Below are positions 6,501 to 12,987 of a stretch of DNA of 12,987 nt, piece after piece. The stretch is taken from positions 1 through 12,987 of the forward strand of contig JBFMHD010000063.1 of NCBI GenBank assembly GCA_040752395.1, written 5' to 3'. The notes beneath the pieces are model-generated. The model saw only the letters and a list, made by a program, of their open reading frames with translations, did not search any database and was not told the DNA's origin. The stretch comes from JBFMHD01 sp040752395 [NCBI: Candidatus Hydrogenedentota bacterium] (GTDB lineage Bacteria; JBFMHD01). Made by a program: the position numbers and the translations under genes. The number at the start of each line of letters is the position of its first letter. Position 1 is the first letter of the stretch.

Positions 6501-9500
6501 AAGCGTGGTGATACAGATGCAGGTTACAACCAGGCACGAGGCGAAGTATTGATAGAAGTTTCAAGTGGCGGTATTTTTCCGACAACTACAACCGATACCT
6601 TTACAAACGGTTTTTTAATCCAGCAGGTGACTGTTGATGCGACTGGCAATGTTACTATCACGGTTCGTGACGCTAATGTAAATGTTACCCAGGGCGCTAT
6701 TAATCCACAGATATATGGAACTATTAGTTTAACATTTACAGCAGTCAACAACGCACCGTACGCAAGCAATCTATATCCCGGGACAGGGGTCTATCAGAAC
6801 ACTCGAAACCCGTTATTATCATGGACATTTAGTGATTCAGACCCATATGATACAGTTGGTTATGGGTTTCATCTCCAGGTCTCGACTACTAATAATTTTT
6901 TAAGCCCATATTATGAAGCATATTATACTGATACAACTGCGAGTTCGCATCAGGTCTCGACCAATCTTAACTACATGACACCTTACTGGTGGCGGGTTCG
7001 ATTAATTGATAACCAGCCAGAAACAGGTAGCTGGAGTAATGGTAATGACTCATTTGTGGTTCAGCGAATAGTTCTTGATGGTAATTCAGACGACTGGGAT
7101 GCAGGTACACCAGGCAGCTCTAATAACTCTTCAGTAGTAGATGACCAGTTCTGGGTCTGGACAGATGTTACCGGGGATGAAAGAACAGCTGGCCCTAATT
7201 CTGACGATAATTATGATATAAAGTACATGAAAATAGTTGGTGATACTAAATATTTATATTTTTATTTTGAATTTACAGATATTACAGAAAACGATTCTGT
7301 TGATATAAGCATAGTTGTTGATACCAATACATCAGGTAATATTTCATGGATAGGTGATGATGCAGGCGAAGATATTAATACTACAACAGCGTTTGATGCT
7401 GAGATGGTGTTAGATTTATCAGTTGACGGAGTTTACTATTTTCGGACAGGAGCATCAAACTGGACATCGCCTGCGATCCCTGATGATGCAGGTGCTCCTA
7501 CAAGCAATAATTGGATCTCCATTTCAAATAACATCGCTGAATTTAAACTACCCTGGAGTTTATTAGGTGTTAATATCTCATCATCACCAGAACTTGGGTT
7601 TGCGGTAATGACTTTTGCAAAAACAGTCAACACCGACCCATCAACAAATGATCATACAATATATATTAGTGATGGTGATGGACTTGATATAGTTCATCCA
7701 GGACCAGCAGAGGTATCAGATAATGTCGAATATGATAATACCTGGAATGTTGATTTATATGACCAGCGGCTTGAGTTTTATTTCAGTGTTAAATTTATGA
7801 GTGATGGCAGCGTGGATTATAATTTAAACCCACCACAAACACCAGATGCTGTTGACCCAGAAGACCACGGTAAAACCACAGATACTACACCACTTATCCA
7901 GTGGAGCTCTGTTTCTGACCCTGATAATGATACTGTTACTTTCTATCAATTTCAGCTTAGCGACAACCCGGGATTCACTGATGGGCTTATCATAACTCAT
8001 GTTATTGATACAACTGTTAAATCGAGCATAACGAGTTATCAGGTTGATTCCGGTTTAACATCTGGTAACACTTATTTCTGGCGTGTACGTGCTTATGATG
8101 TTCATGGTAGAGCCTCAAGCTGGGGGAGTTATCAGTTCCAGATCGGGAATCTTGGTAGAGCGATAGATGGATTCTCATCTGATTGGAACGAGACCAAGCC
8201 TGCGGATGTTGACCAGTGGCGCATAGAAAACTATGAGTTTATCTTTATAGATGATTATGATGACTCACGTGGTGCAGGCGGCATACCTAAGAACCCGAAA
8301 ACAGCTGATTTAGTTGAAGTACGGGTATATAGCGATAGCGCAAACGACGGTATGCTCTATTTCTTAATGAAGTTTAATAAACTAATTACCACTGACAGTT
8401 ATAACATAATGATAGCAATAGATACAGACCAGGTGAGTGATCAGCAAGTATCATGGATAGGTGATGAGTCAAGGGGGGCTAATTCTGTATGGGTTGATTC
8501 AAATGCTTACTCAGAAGCGCAATATACTATTGGTAGTGTAGGGGATGATTTCTGGGAATACGAAAAGCCGCAGAATGTATGGGACCGACCTGATTATAAT
8601 TCTGTATTTAAGAGCTATATAAATGCAGGAATTCAATCCGGTCAGGAGGTGGACTCGAACAACGTAGAGCTTGCTATCTGTATGAAAGATTTCGGGATTA
8701 GTTTACCTGTGGCTTCTAATTTTAAACTCCGCTTCACAATCGCTACATCATTTTTTGGTACTTCAGGCGACCCTGATGGAGTAGATAAAACAGATGATCA
8801 TTCAAGTGGTATAGATTTGATTGATGGTATGATCCCTGGTACTGGTGACTGGACTACTGATGAAGCACTTACTACTGACTATGCTATAAACTGGTATTTT
8901 ACACTCTTATTCGATAAAACCACAGGGAAGATTTTAGGTGGAGATGCTGATAATGATGGTTCAATATCAACTGGTGAGAACGTTCCTAAACTCAGGATTT
9001 CAGAGGTATATCTATCGCCTACCAATGATACTTTTATTGAGATAGTATGTATAGATGATGGCAACCCATCTGGTGGTGCGAACATCGGTGGTTATTATAT
9101 CAGCAATTATGACGGGACTCCGTACACAATTGCGACTAATACAATAATCAATTCTGAAGAATTTTTTCTATTACATATCGGCCAGGCAGGCACAAACGAG
9201 ACCACCTCAGGCACAGATGCGATCATAGACCAGTACACAGGTACTGGTTATGACCTTGATATTGATTACGAGCAAGTTGCATTAATAAAGCCTGCGAGAG
9301 CCAGCTCACCAAAGCATCCCCAGACAATAGTTGATGCAGTGGTCTGGAAAAACGATTCCCAGACAAGTTTTCCATCAGGCGAGTCAGATGATATAGATAC
9401 TATTGTCAGAGCTGGTGAGTGGCGTGATTCTGCGAATCTTTACAACGCTGTAATAATATTCTGGGATGATACCAGTGTTATGTATCGGCCAGGCACGTAT

Positions 9501-12500
9501 GAGGATGCGCATGTTGTATCAGATTGGCGTGTAATGCCACCAGCGACCCCTGGTTCAGGACCTGTCGCAACCATAGAGGTCGATGCTCCAGCATATGCAA
9601 ACTGGGACGTAGCGTTTCCCATTACTGTAAGGTTCAAAGATGCGTTCGGAAACTATGTTGTATTTACAGATACTTTTTACATATCAATCGATGCTTACTC
9701 TATCTCGCCAACCGCATCAAGAATAACAACTGCTGACAATGGTGAGACCACGTTTAATGCTACAGTAACCGGCGGTTCTGGTAACATCCTTCTTACTATA
9801 ACTGTAACATATCAAGGTGTAAGCGGCAGTGACCAGGTAACGCTATCGGATCAGAACAACCCGCCTGAGGTAACAATCGATACTACGCCAGCCGATGGTG
9901 ATACGTATTATGGTGCAATCAAAATTTATTTCACTTTAATAGATGGTTTATCTGATCAATGCACTGCAACCATACATTATTCTGATGACAATGGTTCAAC
10001 ATGGAAAACTCCTACATTAATCTATCAAACAGATACAACAGACTTACAGAGCAGTCCAAGTGGTGTTCAGCATTATGTAGTCTGGGATCTGCTTGCGGAC
10101 TTTGCTTGGGGTACCACACAGAATGATATTAAACTCAGGATAACGCCAACTGATACAGCTGGGAACACTGGATCAGCTGATACCACGCAAGCATTTACAG
10201 TTGCTAACCTTTTATTGCGAAATATAAAAATAAACGAGGTTGCGATGGATGAACCAGTTACTGACTGGTTTGAGTTATACAACAAAGGCTCGGATTCTAT
10301 CACAGTTGCTGGATTTACATTTGATGATGAGGATGCAGCTAATTTATTCTCGATCCCTGATACCTGGCCTGAAATAGGACCTGGTCATTATCTGTTAATC
10401 TATGTTGATGCAGATGGTGTAGGTGATACCAATACTAGTGATAGTGTGACCATATTTTATTCAGGTACAAACACCACCATTGATCTTGCTGTGTCTGAAG
10501 ATGAATTATACGTATTTTATGGCAGGTATGGTCAGTCATCCAGTGTAAGTACTAAAACCGTGATCGATTTTGTGAACTGGTGCAGTGATGGTGCTTATGG
10601 TCCGAATACTGATAGTGATGTTGCAGTGAATGCAGGGATCTGGGATGGTGAGACTTATGTAATATTCGTAGATGACGGCTCTAATTATTCAATCGGTTTG
10701 CTGCCTGATGGTGATGATAATGATACGCCGCCGGATTGGGGATATTTTAGTCCGGTTGACACAACACCAGGTGCAAGAAACCAAGCACCAATTACTGCTG
10801 ATATCAGGATAAACGAGTTTCATCCCGGTGATGATGGTGTACCGAATGATAATTTCGAGGATGTAGGTACTGCAGGTGCACCGCTTGATGGCGAGTGGAT
10901 CGAGCTTTATAATCCAGGCTCAACTGACGTTGATTTAAATGGCTGGCGATTTAAGTCAGGTGACGCTTATCTTAATATTACCACGAGTAACGTTGCTAAC
11001 TCTGATACTACAACACCAGCAGGTAGCGCTGTTATATCAGCTGACGGTTTCCTTGTAGTGTTTCGTGATGGTGATGCTGATTTCAGTCTACTTTGTGAAG
11101 GCCCGGATAGCATAATCCTTCAGAATGGTGCAGGTGATAGTATCTATTCTATTTACTATGGTGCAGGTGAAGGAAACGGTGATGATTGGACAAAGAGTCT
11201 TGCTTGTTTACCTGATGGCTCTTGTACATGGTATGCTACAACATTAATTACACGGGGTTATACTAACGAGAAATTATTGTATATAGAAGATGTGGCCGAT
11301 CCAACTCCAGGAACCAATACTACAACTATTACAATAAAGATAGTTGATATCCTTGGGAACGTCGATGTAAACAATAATTCTGATAGTTTCACGCTTCATG
11401 CAGATAACAGCGGTACGTTTCCTGCCTCGGTTCTATCAGGTTATTATATAAGTGGTGGTAATGCGAACTGGATTCGTGTAAGGGTTACGGCAGGCACTGT
11501 TCAGATTATTCTTTATGATTATGCGCTCCCGGAAACCGTAACCCTATCGCTTTCTGACCCGGCTCCATTAATGACATATTCTGATACAGAGGCTGTATAT
11601 TTCGCATCGGTTGATGGTTCTGGTACTGCAACGATTACGCCATCGAGTATCTGCGTTGGTGATACCTCAACATTTACAATCACGTATTATGCGAACGGTA
11701 ATTTAAATGGTGGTACTGTAACGGTCTATTTCCCGAATGATTTCTCCAACCCAAATATCACAAACCCTTCAGAGACAGGGTTTATTACAATTACTTCATC
11801 AGGTAGTATTTCAGATAGTGAGATAATAAATACTGATACACTTGTTATTTCAATCTCTACACTTGGTGTTGGTGGCTGGATACAGATAGTATATGGTGAT
11901 AACACAAGAGGTGCGCAGGCTGATACTGAGTCAGGGATATATACTTTTACTATTTGTTCTCAGGGTAGTGGTGGTACGCTTTCAGGCATCGGTTCCAGCC
12001 CATGGGTCTCTGTAACAGAGCGGGTTGTAATAAACGAATATTTACCTGACCCGGTCCCTGGGTTTGACCATGATGGTGGTGGTGAAGCAGAGCCTGGGGA
12101 CGAGTTCATAGAAATCCATAATACGAGTGATGATACGATTAATTTAGGTGGCTGGCGGATCACAGATGATGAGGCTTATACTGCCGGTTGTATCTTGGGG
12201 GGTGAGTTGCCACCAAGGGGTTTCTTTGTTCTTTATGGTGATAATGATACACGAGCATTTTATTCAGATGGCAGCATATATAAGAGTGGTGTAGGTAGCG
12301 GCGCACCAAGTTTAGCTAATACCGGTGATGTAATATTTCTTTTTGATAATAATAATGAGACAGTTGATTATCAATCATACACCAGTGCAACTGATAACCG
12401 GAGTTATCAGCGGAAATATGATGGGTATACAACTTTTATCAGTGCTTTACCGAGGCCAGGAGATACTGATTCTATTTGTATCTGGGATTCTGGTCCTGCG

Positions 12501-12987
12501 AATGCGCGTATCCGCATAACAACGCCTGCGAGTGTTAATAGTGGTGAAGCTTTTTCAAGTATCATCGCGGTCTGGGATGCGAATGATGATACTATCACAG
12601 AGATTGCTGCAGGCTCGGTTTCGCTTTCTACTGATAAAGGCACAATCAGTCCAACGAGTGTATCATTAACGAATGGTGTCTGGTCAGGTAACCTCACGAT
12701 AACGTATTCTTTAACAGATTCAGTAACAATCACTGGAGTTTACGAGGTCACGACTCGTGGTACATCTGCTCTTACTGTTATTGCACCAACCAATACTGCG
12801 CCGTATGATACTATCTTTATACCGATTGATGGCGAGACGTATGGTGCACAGGTTCGGATCACTGTCCAGATAATGGATAATGATGTTGAAGCCTGTACTC
12901 TTACGATCCAGTATTCTTGTTATGCTACAGGCACTAATACCTGGTATAACTGCACACTTGGTACAGGGTCAGATACTACTGATTCGC
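3414..12987 (+). CDS. Giant secreted multidomain protein with lamin tail, CBM9-like and Ig-like modules (partial, no stop in window)
   Basis: The frame starts at TTG 3414 behind AAAGGAGA (6-nt gap) and stays open for 3191 codons to the window edge. Residues 1-44 are a signal peptide. Modules in order: N-terminal sandwich 45-162; CBM9-like 163-353; LTD 364-572; Ig-like with an LRETANNSGIFRG motif 574-686; Ig-like to 795; CBM9-like 797-1003; Ig-like 1004-1111; FN3-like 1112-1218; CBM9-like 1219-1463; FN3-like 1472-1580; CBM9-like 1583-1842; EF-hand loop 1844-1855; LTD 1859-2049; Ig-like 2053-2263; LTDs 2270-2459 and 2463-2635; Ig-like to 2870; LTD 2871-3020; Ig-like to the edge. No catalytic motif is visible. 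It is rich in Asp, Asn, Ser, Thr, Gly and Tyr. It is probably exported as a surface adhesin or scaffold; the anchoring end is not seen. No frameshift was found by reading every codon. Module borders are approximate and assigned by eye. Confidence 0.93.
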   Translation, partial: MFNKFRLHFSRRSGKLNNVKTRTIPVFLFIFFMVMGSVGMMFAANNATLPGSWNGWNNATGQTPWSFVGQGSDNWFTLYHVPSWGLVEDNSYEWKIYHYDWGWKGEGWAVGIITQASGVSEYLDMNGNTANNTITFGDPGWYWFYYNGDGEDIWICPGRVRTDGSNWSNATDERIKEWPTASLMGDDVNTNDTFYLNFDTYFIYLGLGDQNLDNSDWFVALDVTGGGSNVSDAWNGTYTFPDGFYADYMLEVENANPAAVATYSASSWDDPADGTKITRDYYTIGSNGFSEVVIKWSDIGGKPDTFSVIAWVQWEAEQKLNSSFPTSNLSNGVIPARFVSYYFFSGQIDDSGVAYCDTSIRQTGDLIIAEFNPDDDMTAYPQAEWFEIYNPTNRSIDLKNWCIMDGDGAEAYIATVPTTLPPGGHALVYADATAEYPGYQQESDTTGDLNRNGFIDVYVLADLMTTTDEDVFLLNYNTVQSEDSTVDFVVYTNNDATNSMDDMDDAFDYGQWCTGLNAEANAVGDIDNIDGAANGSFYRKFDSYGYLDENSKYDWVQNTSSGNRTVGYHNSSPTSITNVKIYDSTFSSEISTTNANENVGIEVNATDRFSSSRDFTSVNVYVYDGNGSDTGDTLGILQIQLRETANNSGIFRGYVYLSNSASNYEAGVLYVTASDSVKIFAIADTTKWDDVKITGADVTKPSITVNDSYYVMKSSDCPIDVDFADDIDLSKYAYYISGVSGSFGEKSISGSSYTGFVSIPEAFNAMTNNEVYNVTIGCTDASGNDTWWSNAVTVKKELWSADGSCTDFTAQGDEFMDSDYGASLSRGFYFTWDDTYFYVLWEGNNLNNDDVFIAFDTGPGRSQGATNEFYEGQWYSNSNYRPDVAIVFFDTNTINRYYNSGSALTLDANYASSWLHDDGTASDLTSELRVPRYYIQGYNYSRSDSIGIFAWIGENNNASGPGDDVYATWPRTNEDPGIGPFYFHNCILFENTYDTQAPDSYLHTRFKVSADTSAPYQNTPFNLRITALDKRGDTDAGYNQARGEVLIEVSSGGIFPTTTTDTFTNGFLIQQVTVDATGNVTITVRDANVNVTQGAINPQIYGTISLTFTAVNNAPYASNLYPGTGVYQNTRNPLLSWTFSDSDPYDTVGYGFHLQVSTTNNFLSPYYEAYYTDTTASSHQVSTNLNYMTPYWWRVRLIDNQPETGSWSNGNDSFVVQRIVLDGNSDDWDAGTPGSSNNSSVVDDQFWVWTDVTGDERTAGPNSDDNYDIKYMKIVGDTKYLYFYFEFTDITENDSVDISIVVDTNTSGNISWIGDDAGEDINTTTAFDAEMVLDLSVDGVYYFRTGASNWTSPAIPDDAGAPTSNNWISISNNIAEFKLPWSLLGVNISSSPELGFAVMTFAKTVNTDPSTNDHTIYISDGDGLDIVHPGPAEVSDNVEYDNTWNVDLYDQRLEFYFSVKFMSDGSVDYNLNPPQTPDAVDPEDHGKTTDTTPLIQWSSVSDPDNDTVTFYQFQLSDNPGFTDGLIITHVIDTTVKSSITSYQVDSGLTSGNTYFWRVRAYDVHGRASSWGSYQFQIGNLGRAIDGFSSDWNETKPADVDQWRIENYEFIFIDDYDDSRGAGGIPKNPKTADLVEVRVYSDSANDGMLYFLMKFNKLITTDSYNIMIAIDTDQVSDQQVSWIGDESRGANSVWVDSNAYSEAQYTIGSVGDDFWEYEKPQNVWDRPDYNSVFKSYINAGIQSGQEVDSNNVELAICMKDFGISLPVASNFKLRFTIATSFFGTSGDPDGVDKTDDHSSGIDLIDGMIPGTGDWTTDEALTTDYAINWYFTLLFDKTTGKILGGDADNDGSISTGENVPKLRISEVYLSPTNDTFIEIVCIDDGNPSGGANIGGYYISNYDGTPYTIATNTIINSEEFFLLHIGQAGTNETTSGTDAIIDQYTGTGYDLDIDYEQVALIKPARASSPKHPQTIVDAVVWKNDSQTSFPSGESDDIDTIVRAGEWRDSANLYNAVIIFWDDTSVMYRPGTYEDAHVVSDWRVMPPATPGSGPVATIEVDAPAYANWDVAFPITVRFKDAFGNYVVFTDTFYISIDAYSISPTASRITTADNGETTFNATVTGGSGNILLTITVTYQGVSGSDQVTLSDQNNPPEVTIDTTPADGDTYYGAIKIYFTLIDGLSDQCTATIHYSDDNGSTWKTPTLIYQTDTTDLQSSPSGVQHYVVWDLLADFAWGTTQNDIKLRITPTDTAGNTGSADTTQAFTVANLLLRNIKINEVAMDEPVTDWFELYNKGSDSITVAGFTFDDEDAANLFSIPDTWPEIGPGHYLLIYVDADGVGDTNTSDSVTIFYSGTNTTIDLAVSEDELYVFYGRYGQSSSVSTKTVIDFVNWCSDGAYGPNTDSDVAVNAGIWDGETYVIFVDDGSNYSIGLLPDGDDNDTPPDWGYFSPVDTTPGARNQAPITADIRINEFHPGDDGVPNDNFEDVGTAGAPLDGEWIELYNPGSTDVDLNGWRFKSGDAYLNITTSNVANSDTTTPAGSAVISADGFLVVFRDGDADFSLLCEGPDSIILQNGAGDSIYSIYYGAGEGNGDDWTKSLACLPDGSCTWYATTLITRGYTNEKLLYIEDVADPTPGTNTTTITIKIVDILGNVDVNNNSDSFTLHADNSGTFPASVLSGYYISGGNANWIRVRVTAGTVQIILYDYALPETVTLSLSDPAPLMTYSDTEAVYFASVDGSGTATITPSSICVGDTSTFTITYYANGNLNGGTVTVYFPNDFSNPNITNPSETGFITITSSGSISDSEIINTDTLVISISTLGVGGWIQIVYGDNTRGAQADTESGIYTFTICSQGSGGTLSGIGSSPWVSVTERVVINEYLPDPVPGFDHDGGGEAEPGDEFIEIHNTSDDTINLGGWRITDDEAYTAGCILGGELPPRGFFVLYGDNDTRAFYSDGSIYKSGVGSGAPSLANTGDVIFLFDNNNETVDYQSYTSATDNRSYQRKYDGYTTFISALPRPGDTDSICIWDSGPANARIRITTPASVNSGEAFSSIIAVWDANDDTITEIAAGSVSLSTDKGTISPTSVSLTNGVWSGNLTITYSLTDSVTITGVYEVTTRGTSALTVIAPTNTAPYDTIFIPIDGETYGAQVRITVQIMDNDVEACTLTIQYSCYATGTNTWYNCTLGTGSDTTDS
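3546..3899 (+). other. N-terminal beta-sandwich module, starch-binding-like
   Basis: Residues 45-162. PGSWNGWNN near the start resembles the 'pGsFNgWd' opening of CBM48/X25-type and SusE-like glucan-binding modules. It is followed by aromatic-rich strands (YEWKIYHYDWGWKGEGW, GWYWFYYNGDGEDIWI). Sugar binding is inferred from this resemblance only. Confidence 0.4.
3900..4472 (+). other. CBM9/DOMON-like module 1
   Basis: Residues 163-353. It opens DGSNWS, then FDTYFIYLGLGDQN, WFVALDV and PDGFYADYMLEV, and later VIKWSDIGGKPDTFSVIAW. This is the strand order typical of the CBM9-like / glucodextranase C-terminal type of sandwich found in cell-surface polysaccharide proteins. Confidence 0.5.
4503..5129 (+). 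other. Lamin tail domain 1
   Basis: Residues 364-572. DLIIAEFNP, AEWFEIYNPTNRSIDLKNW and LPPGGHALVYAD are the classic LTD strands. It carries an insert with a dockerin-like half motif, GDLNRNGFIDVYVLADLM (447-464). Confidence 0.8.
5133..5471 (+). other. Ig-like module with NNSGIFRG motif
   Basis: Residues 574-686. LRETANNSGIFRGYVYLS matches the recurring 'LtEtgpNtGvFrG' strand pair of Ig-like modules in large bacterial surface proteins. It is followed by VTASDSVKIFAIAD, equivalent to the usual 'GDxixaxY' end. Confidence 0.55.
5802..6422 (+). other. CBM9/DOMON-like module 2
   Basis: Residues 797-1003. It opens LWSADGSCTDF and has FYFTWDDTYFYVLWEG, DDVFIAFDTGPG, and later SIGIFAWIGENN. The pattern of 'wDdtYlYv' and 'v.iafDt' follows CBM9-like modules. 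Confidence 0.55.
6747..7067 (+). other. Fibronectin-III-like module 1
   Basis: Residues 1112-1218. NPLLSWTFSDSDPYDTV, then YGFHLQVST, YWWRVRLIDNQ and GSWSNGNDSFVV follow the FN3-like pattern 'P.LsW...D.D...Y.iqvs...yyWRVra.D..g.ws'. A second copy is at 7827-8153. Confidence 0.65.
7068..7802 (+). other. CBM9/DOMON-like module 3
   Basis: Residues 1219-1463. It opens IVLDGNSDDWD, the usual 'i.iDG...DW' start. YDIKYMKIVGDTKYLYFYFEF, SIVVDTN and IAEFKLPWSLLG follow. It directly succeeds FN3-like module 1. Confidence 0.7.
7827..8153 (+). other. Fibronectin-III-like module 2
   Basis: Residues 1472-1580. TPLIQWSSVSDPDNDTV, YQFQLSDNPGF, YFWRVRAYD and SSWGSYQFQI parallel module 1. Each FN3-like module is followed at once by a CBM9-like module, so the pair seems to be a duplicated unit. 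Confidence 0.7.
8160..8939 (+). other. CBM9/DOMON-like module 4
   Basis: Residues 1583-1842. It opens AIDGFSSDWNET, parallel to module 3, followed by DLVEVRVYSDS, MLYFLMKF, IMIAIDTD and SWIGDESRG. It is longer than module 3. Confidence 0.65.
8943..8978 (+). other. EF-hand-type calcium loop
   Basis: Residues 1844-1855, DADNDGSISTGE, fit a 12-residue EF-hand loop: acidic at 1, 3 and 5, Gly at 6, Ile at 8, Glu at 12. It lies exactly between a CBM9-like module and an LTD, a good place for a calcium-stiffened linker. Confidence 0.65.
8988..9560 (+). other. Lamin tail domain 2 (divergent)
   Basis: Residues 1859-2049. LRISEVYLSP, FIEIVCID, IGGYYISNYDG and EEFFLLHIG follow the LTD strand order without the usual 'WiELYN' wording. 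It ends PPATPGSG, like the 'TPG' ends of the other LTDs. Confidence 0.55.
10221..10790 (+). other. Lamin tail domain 3
   Basis: Residues 2270-2459. IKINEVAMDEPVTDWFELYN, ITVAGFTFDD and IGPGHYLLIYVDADG are clear LTD strands. It ends VDTTPGARN. Confidence 0.85.
10800..11318 (+). other. Lamin tail domain 4
   Basis: Residues 2463-2635. DIRINEFHPGDDG, GEWIELYNPGSTDVDLNGW and DGFLVVFRDGD are textbook LTD strands. It ends DPTPGTN. It follows LTD 3 almost without a linker. Confidence 0.88.
12024..12473 (+). other. Lamin tail domain 5
   Basis: Residues 2871-3020. VVINEYLPDPVPG, DEFIEIHNTSDDTINLGGW, LPPRGFFVLYGDN and TGDVIFLFDNNNETVD are clear LTD strands. It ends SALPRPGD. Confidence 0.85.

Noticed and set aside
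4903-12733. Many short open frames on both strands within the giant gene
   Set aside because: They are shadows of one continuous frame whose product shows module after module of recognisable protein sequence; their own products have unnatural composition and no motifs.
3414-12987. Possible frameshift or several separate genes in the long region
   Set aside because: Every row was read in the frame starting at 3414 and no stop or frame change was met; domain wording continues across all joins.

Overview
The window comes from an AT-rich bacterial chromosome. It carries a metabolic gene (GTP-dependent phosphoenolpyruvate carboxykinase), the tail of a probable sulfatase, a toxin-antitoxin remnant, and a very large secreted multidomain protein that fills the last three quarters. 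No rRNA, tRNA, CRISPR array, insertion sequence or phage gene was seen. The lineage cannot be named from sequence alone. The degenerate 7-bp repeats between genes, the lamin-tail-rich giant exoprotein and a sigma-54-type promoter would suit an uncultivated bacterial candidate phylum; this is inference.

Layout. 1-213 is the C-terminal end of a sulfatase-like protein. 214-488 is a spacer with copy A of a modular intergenic repeat and a good sigma-70-like promoter for pckG. 489-2246 is pckG, complete. 2247-3075 is an AT-rich spacer of about 830 bp with no credible gene. It holds 8-bp and 7-bp period tracts, a near-consensus sigma-54 promoter (2611-2628) with no gene directly behind it, and copy B of the modular repeat, expanded by an octad array and a long heptad tract. 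3076-3306 is a DUF433 antitoxin. It overlaps by ATGA a DUF5615-type toxin cut to 29 codons (3303-3392). From 3414 a TTG-initiated frame runs open to the window edge: 3191 codons with no stop.

The giant protein has an N-terminal signal peptide, then a chain of beta-sandwich modules. I read four CBM9/DOMON-like carbohydrate-binding-type modules, five lamin tail domains (LTD), two fibronectin-III-like modules, several Ig-like modules and one EF-hand-type calcium loop. No catalytic domain is visible, so a cell-surface adhesin, matrix or scaffold role is likely, but its C-terminus (anchor or sorting signal) lies outside the window.

Points most worth a second look are the intergenic heptad tracts, which keep exact 7-bp phase for about 20 units while the unit drifts; the modular repeat they sit in; the isolated sigma-54 promoter; and the size and domain order of the giant protein.
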